Part shown: positions 12,293 to 18,549 of the stretch, one piece after another
Layout: every line of letters begins with the position of its first letter
How positions within the stretch are numbered: the stretch's first letter is position 1
The notes under the pieces: generated by a model
Database searches by the model: none
Seen by the model: the letters and a program-made list of their open reading frames with translations, nothing else
Told to the model about the DNA's origin: nothing
Position numbers and translations under genes: made by a program
IMG/VR virus record: IMGVR_UViG_3300025305_000152
Coordinates: 1 to 22,573 of that record
Origin: a virus
Length of the DNA: 22,573 bases
Reading direction: 5' to 3' (one strand)

Positions 12293-12493
12293 TTATGCTG
12301 GGGCGCCTATTTGTACAGTGTAGCACGACTGGCGGCAGCCGTGCCGCGTTACTGGACCGTGTATGAATTTGAACACTGGCCGCACGGGCGGCTCTGGGTC
12401 GTATTGTGGCAGCAGCACTTTAACTTGTACTCGCTGGCCACGGTATGTGGTGTGGTAATTGTCGATAACTAGACTGCCGGCAATATTGTTCAT
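12293..12493 (-). CDS. Small protein, last gene of the methyltransferase unit
   Basis: The product is 66 residues: MNNIAGSLVIDNYHTTYRGQ, RVQVKVLLPQYDPEPPVRPV, then RHGCRQSCYTVQIG. The alternating hydrophobic pattern suggests beta strands, and the two close cysteines (CRQSC) might bind metal. GGAGAGTCTGAC precedes the ATG, which overlaps the methyltransferase stop as ATGA. A terminator follows. No family is recognised. Confidence 0.6.
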   Translation of the reverse strand: MNNIAGSLVIDNYHTTYRGQRVQVKVLLPQYDPEPPVRPVFKFIHGPVTRHGCRQSCYTVQIGAPA

Positions 12494-13254
12494 GTCAGAC
12501 TCTCCGTTTTGATTGATTTGAATCGGTAGCGCAGCCGGTCACTGATGGGCGTGTTTGCTAGAAATACAGCGCGAGCGAATCCGGCCGGCGTGGCACTGCG
12601 AAAATTCTTACGGTCTGGACCGGGCGCCGCTTTATGTATACGGTCGTCGGGTTGGCAATCTGGATCACAGTCTGCCGCCGGCATAACCATGCCGCCGCCG
12701 GTCCACAAACATGTTTTTTTCGTATAACAGTCTGCCGGCTCTAGCCCGCTGTACTGCCACGGGTGATAGCTGTAGTCTGGTTTTCGCCAGTACGTGCTAA
12801 TAGTGCTAACCGGGTTTTCTATATAGTACGGCACGGGCGGGTATTCTCCGTCGGTCTGGAAAAATTCGCAGAAATCTGCCGCTGTAGCGAACATGTGAAC
12901 GCTATCAGCTAGTGAGCGTAAACCCTTACCCTTAAACCAGCGAGCGCCACTGACAGCTAGCGAATCGCATGGCGGGTAGCAGGAAATAAACGCGACACGC
13001 TCAGCTATACCGCGTAGTGAATCCAGATCATCAGAGCGCCCATTTATAACGCGCTCAATTTCCAGCAGTATGTTAGCCGGCTCTATATCTAATAGGTCTA
13101 AATTGATTTTCCAGATACCGTCGGACAGATGGTACTGTCCGTCAAACACTGGATGCTGGTTGTCGAATGTGACGCAGTAATAGCCCGCGTCACGCCACGG
13201 CTTCAGTGATTCGCCGGTTTTGTCGAATAGTGAAATTACGATATCTCTTTTCAT
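12490..13254 (-). CDS. Cytosine methyltransferase-like DNA modification protein
   Basis: The product is 254 residues. SLFDKTGESLKPWRDAGYYC (8-27) with FDNQHP (30-35) resembles the SAM-binding motif I and II region of C5-cytosine methyltransferases (F-D-x-x-G ... G). SCYPPCDSLAVSGARWF (91-107) carries the PPC of motif IV, where Cys96 would be the catalytic nucleophile. YIENPVST (145-152) takes the place of the ENV motif. CYTKKTCLWTGGG (176-188) follows. A group of phage proteins shares this layout and is usually annotated as DNA methyltransferase. Its target and product are not known from sequence. It overlaps both neighbours by four bases. Confidence 0.8.
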   Translation of the reverse strand: MKRDIVISLFDKTGESLKPWRDAGYYCVTFDNQHPVFDGQYHLSDGIWKINLDLLDIEPANILLEIERVINGRSDDLDSLRGIAERVAFISCYPPCDSLAVSGARWFKGKGLRSLADSVHMFATAADFCEFFQTDGEYPPVPYYIENPVSTISTYWRKPDYSYHPWQYSGLEPADCYTKKTCLWTGGGMVMPAADCDPDCQPDDRIHKAAPGPDRKNFRSATPAGFARAVFLANTPISDRLRYRFKSIKTESLT

Positions 13255-13943
13255 GTCAGACTCTCCGATAATGATTTTTTCATAGTGCCGTGAGCCCTAA
13301 ACCCGATAATATAGGGTCGCTCACTAGCACATAATTTACAGTCTACACACTGAATATTGGCAGACTCTGCCGGGCAGGCTACTATTTTGCGGCCGTGCGG
13401 CGTGTAGGACACTTTAGGTGCGTCGATGGGTAGCACTACGGTTACAGGAAAGCCGGTATCGTATTTAGTATCGGCGTCGGTGATGTTATCGGCGCTCAGA
13501 TTCTGAACAAAACCACGGGCTCTACCTTTTTCCCATATCGCGATGTTATGCGGCGTGGGCTCGTGATGGGTGTAGTCGATATGCGGGTTTCGGCCGGTAC
13601 ATTCTACTTTATATAGATAGTCCGACTCGATCACGGCGCCGTCGTCGTGCGGGTCATCTCCAGCGAATTTATGCCGTATTACGCGACTACGTGGTAGCTT
13701 GCGTAGATTATCCAGCGTGTCACGGTAGCTATCGCCACGAGCGCCACTATCTACCTTTTTCCAGTGCCAGCTGATGGGACCATGTTTAGCATAGCATGGG
13801 CCCGGTTTACGATTGCCGGCAGCGTCAACTATATATTTTAGTGCACAGCTATCCGGGCAGCTATCGCTGGATATAGTAGTGCCAGCTACCGGCCCGGTCT
13901 TGTTATTGCTAGACCGTGCGGTGTAATGTGCGTTAGTCGTCAT
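13251..13943 (-). CDS. DUF7227-like cysteine-rich phage protein
   Basis: The product is 230 residues. It shows NNKTGPVAGTTISSDSCPDS, PGPCYAKHGP, a middle RHKFAGDDP, QNLSADNITDAD, TPHGRKIVACPA, CVDCKLC and IIGFRAHGT. These blocks match, from memory, a phage family (DUF7227) of unknown function. Cysteines 29, 33, 50, 190, 199, 202 and 205 suggest a bound zinc or iron-sulfur centre. The ATG lies within the end of the small membrane gene (11-base overlap), behind GGGAGAG. It is paired with the methyltransferase gene through a four-base overlap, so a joint role in nucleotide or DNA modification is possible but unproven. Confidence 0.76.
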   Translation of the reverse strand: MTTNAHYTARSSNNKTGPVAGTTISSDSCPDSCALKYIVDAAGNRKPGPCYAKHGPISWHWKKVDSGARGDSYRDTLDNLRKLPRSRVIRHKFAGDDPHDDGAVIESDYLYKVECTGRNPHIDYTHHEPTPHNIAIWEKGRARGFVQNLSADNITDADTKYDTGFPVTVVLPIDAPKVSYTPHGRKIVACPAESANIQCVDCKLCASERPYIIGFRAHGTMKKSLSESLT

Positions 13944-14070
13944 CTGACTCTCCCATGTTACCTAGTGATACTATAGATATAGCTACCGCTGCCAGTAAAT
14001 AGAGTACCGGCACTAATGCGGCAGCTACTAGTAGTCCGAATACGGACCATCCGATTATCGCTTCTATCAT
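13933..14070 (-). CDS. Small membrane protein, first gene behind the promoter
   Basis: The product is 45 residues from ATG 14070: MIEAIIGWSVFGLLVAAALV continuing in hydrophobic residues, then SLGNMGESDDD. It has one long or two short membrane helices and an acidic tail. An earlier in-frame ATG at 14130 would lie on the promoter -35 element, so the shorter reading is preferred. It is followed by the DUF7227-like gene with an 11-base overlap. Function is unknown. Confidence 0.62.
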   Translation of the reverse strand: MIEAIIGWSVFGLLVAAALVPVLYLLAAVAISIVSLGNMGESDDD

Positions 14071-14101
14071 AGTAGTGTCTCGATTGATTAGTGACAGACC
14101 G

Positions 14102-14130
14102 AATATAAACGATGGGCAGCTAGACTGCAA
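14102..14130 (-). promoter_or_regulatory. Sigma70-like promoter for the methyltransferase unit
   Basis: On the minus strand TTGCAG (14130-14125) and TATATT (14107-14102) are 17 bases apart. The 12 bases TATAAACGATGG at 14104-14115 (plus strand) are identical to those at the other leftward promoter (11624-11635). It lies about 32 bases before the ATG at 14070. The shared flank suggests joint control. Confidence 0.7.
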
Positions 14131-14153
14131 CCGGTTTTGCCCGACTACTCTCT

Positions 14154-14271
14154 AGCAGCTGAGCAGCTGAGCAGCTGAGCAGCAGAGAAGAGAAGAGAGC
14201 AGAACAGAACAGCAGAACAGCAGAGCAGCAGAGAGAAGAGAGAGAAGAGCAGAGAAGAGAGCGCGAAACAA
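14154..14271. repeat. AGCAGCTG tandem repeat and 95-base T-free tract
   Basis: AGCAGCTG is repeated 3.6 times at 14154-14182. The tract then becomes a mix of CAGAG, AGAAG and CAGAACAG units. From 14177 to 14271 there is no T on the plus strand, and most bases are purines. It sits in the divergent intergenic region between the leftward promoter at 14102 and the rightward packaging genes. Reading frames through it on the minus strand are only Leu/Ser/Cys low-complexity and are not accepted as genes. Confidence 0.85.
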
Positions 14272-14521
14272 TGTGCGGGCCGCGCACACACACGGCCAGC
14301 AAACCAGTTCAGCCGGCCGCAAAATCCTGGAATTCCCACAATCTTGGCATGGTTCGCATAACTAGTAATATGTAAAGTAGGAAACCCCACCGATCGGCAG
14401 AAAAAAGTAGTCAAGATCAGATCTGAAGAGGCCCCTGGCCCCCCTTTTTGTTTTCTCTATTTTTTATATATCCTACCCATACAGCGGTGGGCAATTTCAA
14501 CCAACATAAGAATACACTAAT
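14272..14521. other. Non-coding leader before the packaging genes
   Basis: No convincing gene is seen in these 250 bases. They hold a small hairpin (GTGCG/CGCAC around 14273-14287), a TCAGATCTGA palindrome near 14417, a pyrimidine-rich run (CCCCCCTTTTTGTTTTC near 14440-14456) and an A+T-rich stretch just before the first rightward gene. A possible promoter is listed separately. The region could hold an origin of replication as well as control signals, since both transcription blocks diverge from it. Confidence 0.5.
14344..14371 (+). promoter_or_regulatory. Possible rightward sigma70-like promoter
   Basis: TTGGCA (14344-14349) and TAATAT (14366-14371) are 16 bases apart; the -35 matches consensus at five of six positions and the -10 at four of six. 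It is the best candidate found for transcription of the packaging and head genes, about 150 bases before the first ATG. The match is modest and a phage-specific promoter cannot be excluded. Confidence 0.35.
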
Positions 14522-16582
14522 ATGGCTACTTGGGAAGACTGGAAAAAGGGACTACTAGATGTAGCTGGGGGCACGCACGAGGCCCTTGGATTCCTCCCGT
14601 CAGCCCTTGGTAGCGTGCTTATGGCCGCCCCAGAAGCTGGTGCAGCTGCTCTGGATTGGTCTGACAGGCCCGAATGGCTTGCCCCGTCAATGACCCCCTG
14701 GACAAAGAAGGGAGAGGGTGTTGAGGGTATGCCCTTCTGGAACCGTGAGCAGGGTGCTGAGCAGTTCGACAAAGCTATGAATCGCTGGCAGTATCGGCCG
14801 AAAACTAAAACCCAGTCTGGAGCAGCATCGTCCGCCGCTCTTGGAGACTTAGTGGGCCTTATTGACTGGCCATTCGCAGAATTTGGGCGAGGTGTTGAGG
14901 GTATGACAGGTAGCCCTGGGGTTGGCGAGGCAGCATACTGGATCTCATCCCTTGGAACGGGACTTACGAAGCCTATAGCCACCGCCATCAAAAAGGGGGT
15001 AATAGCCCCACTCTCGACAGAAGCAAAATTGCTGCGACAGGGCTGGTACAGTGGTAACCCCATGGGGCGTGCCCAGCATTATGTCCGTATGCCAGCAGAG
15101 ATGGTGGCCCGGAAAACGCTTAGCACCGTGGGCCCACAAGCCGCTTATGATGCTGCCCGTGGGTTTAGCTCAGCCACCACCAGCGCAATGCGTAGCATAC
15201 AGAGTAAGATAGACAATCCTGTTCCCGGCGCTGATATACCCAAGCTAAAACGCAGTTACGTTAACGAGGTCGCAAAGGAGCTTAGTATGCGCCGTCAGTA
15301 CGGGCTGGAGATTCCACCGGATCTGGCACAGGCCGGCAAGGGAATATTCCCACGGGAGATCCAGGTCACCGGTCAGCAGCTTCTTGACAACCCCCAGACG
15401 CTATCAGAGCTTACTGGGATGCAGATTACGGATGAGGTTGCCGGTCACATAACCCCGCATATTGTGCGTGAGTTTAATGCGTTAGAGCGCGGGCTACCGC
15501 TCAACTTAGCGCACAAGGTAGAGAGTCTGGAAAGTACAGGCAAAATGATGACCACGTCCTTAAAAGCCTCCAGGCAGAAGCCCTTGCTGAAGAACGATCA
15601 TTTGATTAACCCTGATTGGCCGCCGATCAAAACAACAACAGCTACGAGGAGTGACAAGGCCGGAACGCCATATAGGGCAAAGATAGCGGATCAGCCTCTA
15701 TACTCAATGCAAGCAGCGTGGGACTCCCTGATGACAAAACGCAGCAAGGGGCAGATTCCAGACAGAAGGTTTACTGCTCAGGATTTCCTTAACGAAATTG
15801 ATGAGTTGAATCTGGCCAAGAAAGCAAAATTCCAGAAAGAGCTTGATTTACGCGCTATGGGGTGGCGAGAAGCTACTGAGGGTAAGACCGTAGCTAGTAA
15901 AAAACGCTATCGTGAAAGTGAGACAGTGAACCTGAATGGGGAAACAATCAAAGTTTTCAAGTTGCAATATAACAAAAACGGATCTATAAAAACATCTCTC
16001 AAACACAGACCCGTCTTTCTAAACAGACCGCCTGGGATTGGAAATGATTTTAGACAGCTTAATGATCGTGGATTTCGCAGCGCGGGCAAAGATGGGCTTA
16101 TTAGTTGGGGTTTTGAGGGTCTTACGGGTGATCAGCTGCTAGGCCATGTGCGAGTACGCACGGTTCTAAACCCTGAAACCGGTCGTATGTTCCAGATAGG
16201 AATGGATCAGTTGGCTCTAGGTGCAGGAAAAGGATGGTTAAATAAAGTTACTGAAGGCGGTATGAAAAACCAGTTCATCTCGATTACCCCTCAACGCATG
16301 TCTTTTAGTGACGATATTTTAGCGAAGCACAACCTTAAAGGCCTTAGCCATAAAGACGCTTGGGATCTTGGGGAGGGGTTGTCCAGAGGAGAGCCGCAGG
16401 CAGGGATGGCTTATCAAGACATACAGAGGGCAGCCGCCCTGCATAAGGGACCAACCACACAACAGATAGCGGGGCACGTAGGCCGAACCTCTGCCCCACA
16501 GGTGGCGATACAGACAGCTAAAGGTCTAGAGGCGGCAGACAGAAAACGTGAACCCCAACAGGGACTATTAGGGCCATATTAA
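14522..16582 (+). CDS. Large protein at the head of the packaging operon
   Basis: The product is 686 residues. The N-terminus (MATWEDWKKGLLDVAGGTHE) is amphipathic, followed by small-residue and Ala/Gly-rich hydrophobic sections (LPSALGSVLMAAPEAGAAAL; SLGTGLTKPIATAIKKGV). The middle is basic, and the C-terminus is polar, ending in EPQQGLLGPY. I recognise no catalytic domain. Its size, mixed amphipathic character and place at the start of the late operon fit an internal virion or ejection protein, but that is inference. The ribosome site is weak. Its TAA shares a base with the ATG of the small terminase gene. Confidence 0.78.
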   Translation: MATWEDWKKGLLDVAGGTHEALGFLPSALGSVLMAAPEAGAAALDWSDRPEWLAPSMTPWTKKGEGVEGMPFWNREQGAEQFDKAMNRWQYRPKTKTQSGAASSAALGDLVGLIDWPFAEFGRGVEGMTGSPGVGEAAYWISSLGTGLTKPIATAIKKGVIAPLSTEAKLLRQGWYSGNPMGRAQHYVRMPAEMVARKTLSTVGPQAAYDAARGFSSATTSAMRSIQSKIDNPVPGADIPKLKRSYVNEVAKELSMRRQYGLEIPPDLAQAGKGIFPREIQVTGQQLLDNPQTLSELTGMQITDEVAGHITPHIVREFNALERGLPLNLAHKVESLESTGKMMTTSLKASRQKPLLKNDHLINPDWPPIKTTTATRSDKAGTPYRAKIADQPLYSMQAAWDSLMTKRSKGQIPDRRFTAQDFLNEIDELNLAKKAKFQKELDLRAMGWREATEGKTVASKKRYRESETVNLNGETIKVFKLQYNKNGSIKTSLKHRPVFLNRPPGIGNDFRQLNDRGFRSAGKDGLISWGFEGLTGDQLLGHVRVRTVLNPETGRMFQIGMDQLALGAGKGWLNKVTEGGMKNQFISITPQRMSFSDDILAKHNLKGLSHKDAWDLGEGLSRGEPQAGMAYQDIQRAAALHKGPTTQQIAGHVGRTSAPQVAIQTAKGLEAADRKREPQQGLLGPY

Positions 16583-16983
16583 TGCGAACAGAAATGCAAG
16601 AAACCTTCATCGAACAGTATTGCCTAACCGGTAGTGCAGCCAAAGCTGCGGCCACCGCTGGTTACTCCTCGCCTAAACAGCGGGGCTACGAGCTTAAAAA
16701 CAAGTTCGCAGGAGAGATCGAGCAGCGTCAGAAGCGCATGTTGCAGGATTGCGTACCCGGAGCTATAGCACAGTTGCAGAGCCTAGCGCAGAGCGCTGAG
16801 AGCGAATCAGTGCGTCTGGGAGCTGTTAAAGATGTGCTGGACAGGGCTGGGCTGAAACCAACAGAAAAAATACAGCAGGAGATATCCCACGTAGAGCAAG
16901 CCTCCACCGATGAGCTACAGAGGGAGCTAGAAGCTCTAATGGGTACATCCACCCCTACCGTGGTACCTGACATGGTGAACTGA
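16582..16983 (+). CDS. terS: Terminase small subunit
   Basis: The product is 133 residues. FIEQYCLTGSAAKAAATAGY (9-28) followed by SSPKQRGYELKNK is the helix-turn-helix of the small terminase family, which recognises phage DNA for packaging. A helical middle (AIAQLQSLAQSAESESVRLG, VKDVLDRAGLKP) suits ring oligomerisation, and the acidic end (STDELQRELEALMG) likely contacts the large subunit. It starts one base within the upstream stop and lies upstream of the large terminase gene, as is usual. Confidence 0.88.
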   Translation: MRTEMQETFIEQYCLTGSAAKAAATAGYSSPKQRGYELKNKFAGEIEQRQKRMLQDCVPGAIAQLQSLAQSAESESVRLGAVKDVLDRAGLKPTEKIQQEISHVEQASTDELQRELEALMGTSTPTVVPDMVN

Positions 16984-17135
16984 TGCCTATAAAAAGATGC
17001 ACACTACCCACGGGAAAGAAAGGATACAAATGGGGGACAAAAGGAAAATGCTATGCAAGTAGAGCCGGTGCCGAGCGTCAAGCGGCGGCCATTGGCCACG
17101 CGAAGCGAACTAGAGCAAGCGGTAGAGGTCGCTAG
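16983..17135 (+). CDS. 50-residue basic cysteine-containing protein
   Basis: The ATG at 16983 shares a base with the small terminase stop. The product opens MPIKRCTLPTGKKGYKWGTK, continues GKCYASRAGAERQAAAIGHA and ends in an Arg/Gly-rich tail; the stop is TAG 17133-17135. The pattern GKKGYKWGxxGKCY-x-x-R-x-x-A-x-x-Q-x-x-A-I is one I recall from small phage proteins near the terminase genes. Two cysteines (6 and 23) and many basic residues suggest metal or nucleic-acid binding. It overlaps the start of the large terminase by 83 bases in another frame. Confidence 0.62.
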   Translation: MPIKRCTLPTGKKGYKWGTKGKCYASRAGAERQAAAIGHAKRTRASGRGR

Positions 17136-18549
17136 AGAACTACGTCAACGCGAGCGATATAACAAGCTCGATTTCTACGATCCTTACCCGTACCAGAAAA
17201 GGTTTCACGAAACAGGTGTAGACGCCAACCAGCGGTTGCTGATGGCGGCAAACAGAATTGGAAAATCCTACTGCGGCGCAGCGGAGATGTCCTACCATGT
17301 TACTGGGTTGTACCCAGATTGGTGGAATGGGCGTAGATACAGGCAGCCTATAGTTGCGTGGGCAGGAGGGGTTTCTAACGAAACCACCCGTGATATTGTA
17401 CAACATGAGTTATTGGGTTCCCCCGACGACCCGGACGCCTTTGGTTCTGGTGCTATACCAAAAAATCTAATAATAAAAACCGAACGCAAGCCCGGTGTTC
17501 CTAACGCCAAATCGGTCGCCCTAATCAGGCACGTTAGCGGCGGGAACTCTTCTTTATTCTTTAAAGCCTACGAGATGGGTGTGGAAAAGTGGCAGGGCCG
17601 CAGTGTTGATTGCGTGTGGCTGGACGAGGAGCCAAGCAGGGACATATACTCTCAGGCTGTTACTCGAACCCTCGATCGCCGTGGCATGGTTTACATGACG
17701 TTTACCCCAGAGCGGGGGATGACTGAAACCGTAGCCTCGTTTATTAACAGCATAAAGCCCGGTCAGGCTCTGGTGAACGCCACCTGGGACGATGCTTCAC
17801 AATCCGTAATGTCTATGCGTGGCCAGCGCGGTCATCTGCATGAATCCATTATGGAGCAGATACTGAGCAGCTACAGCCCGCACGAGCGCGAGATGCGTCG
17901 CTACGGGCGCCCATCGATCGGCAGTGGTCTGGTTTTTCCGGTGATGGAGGAAAAGCTGATAACAGATCCCGTTGCGCTTGAGGACCATTGGCCCCGTATC
18001 TGCGGGATTGACTTTGGATTTGACCACCCCACAGCCTGCGTATGGATGGCTTGGGACAAAGATGAGGACGTGGTGTACGTGTATGACTGCTACAGGCAGT
18101 CCAAAGCGTCACCAGCTGTACATGCTGCGGCAATTAAAACACGCCCCCAATACATCCCTATTTCGTGGCCACATGATGGCAACCGCAGGGACAGCATGGG
18201 CAACCCCGGGCTGGCTGAGCAGTATCGTAGCCTAGGGTGTAATTTTCTACCGTTTCATTTTGAGAACCCTCCCGCGCTTGGTCAGAAGAAAGGTGGCAAC
18301 TCTGTTGAGGAGGGTATTATGGCGTTGCTGCAAAGAATGGAGTCCGACCGGTTCAAGGTGTTTGCAACACTGGGGGATTGGTGGGAGGAATTTAGGATGT
18401 ACCACCGCAAAGAGGGGAAGATCGTTCCCATTCGCGACGACCTAATGGCGGCTACACGATACGCCGCACTAACGCTCAGGTTTGCTGTGCCTGGACACGA
18501 TCCAGAATGGACACAAGACCTTGAATACAAAAATTATGGAATTGTTTAA
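17053..18549 (+). CDS. terL: Terminase large subunit
   Basis: The product is 498 residues and is the packaging motor and nuclease. The ATPase part has Walker A MAANRIGKS (64-72), Walker B VDCVWLDEE (185-193) and a coupling segment MVYMTFTPERG (212-222). The RNase H-like nuclease part has GIDFGFDHP (318-326, Asp320) and a downstream RDDLMAATRYA (461-471) with acidic residues. The P-Y-x-Y-Q opening (45-48) and AANRIGKS are typical of podovirus-like large terminases. ATG 17053 follows AAGGA; TTG 17092 would shorten the overlap with the small gene at 16983. Confidence 0.94.
   Translation: MQVEPVPSVKRRPLATRSELEQAVEVARELRQRERYNKLDFYDPYPYQKRFHETGVDANQRLLMAANRIGKSYCGAAEMSYHVTGLYPDWWNGRRYRQPIVAWAGGVSNETTRDIVQHELLGSPDDPDAFGSGAIPKNLIIKTERKPGVPNAKSVALIRHVSGGNSSLFFKAYEMGVEKWQGRSVDCVWLDEEPSRDIYSQAVTRTLDRRGMVYMTFTPERGMTETVASFINSIKPGQALVNATWDDASQSVMSMRGQRGHLHESIMEQILSSYSPHEREMRRYGRPSIGSGLVFPVMEEKLITDPVALEDHWPRICGIDFGFDHPTACVWMAWDKDEDVVYVYDCYRQSKASPAVHAAAIKTRPQYIPISWPHDGNRRDSMGNPGLAEQYRSLGCNFLPFHFENPPALGQKKGGNSVEEGIMALLQRMESDRFKVFATLGDWWEEFRMYHRKEGKIVPIRDDLMAATRYAALTLRFAVPGHDPEWTQDLEYKNYGIV

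Noticed and set aside
14145-14414. Minus-strand frame of 89 codons
   Set aside because: Most of the product is Leu/Ser/Cys low complexity from the T-free repeat tract; there is no ribosome site and it covers the intergenic control region.
14436-14460. Possible terminator at the GGCCCCTGGCCCCCC-T5 run
   Set aside because: The stem is only about four pairs (GGCC/GGCC), too weak to claim, and it lies before rather than after the rightward genes.
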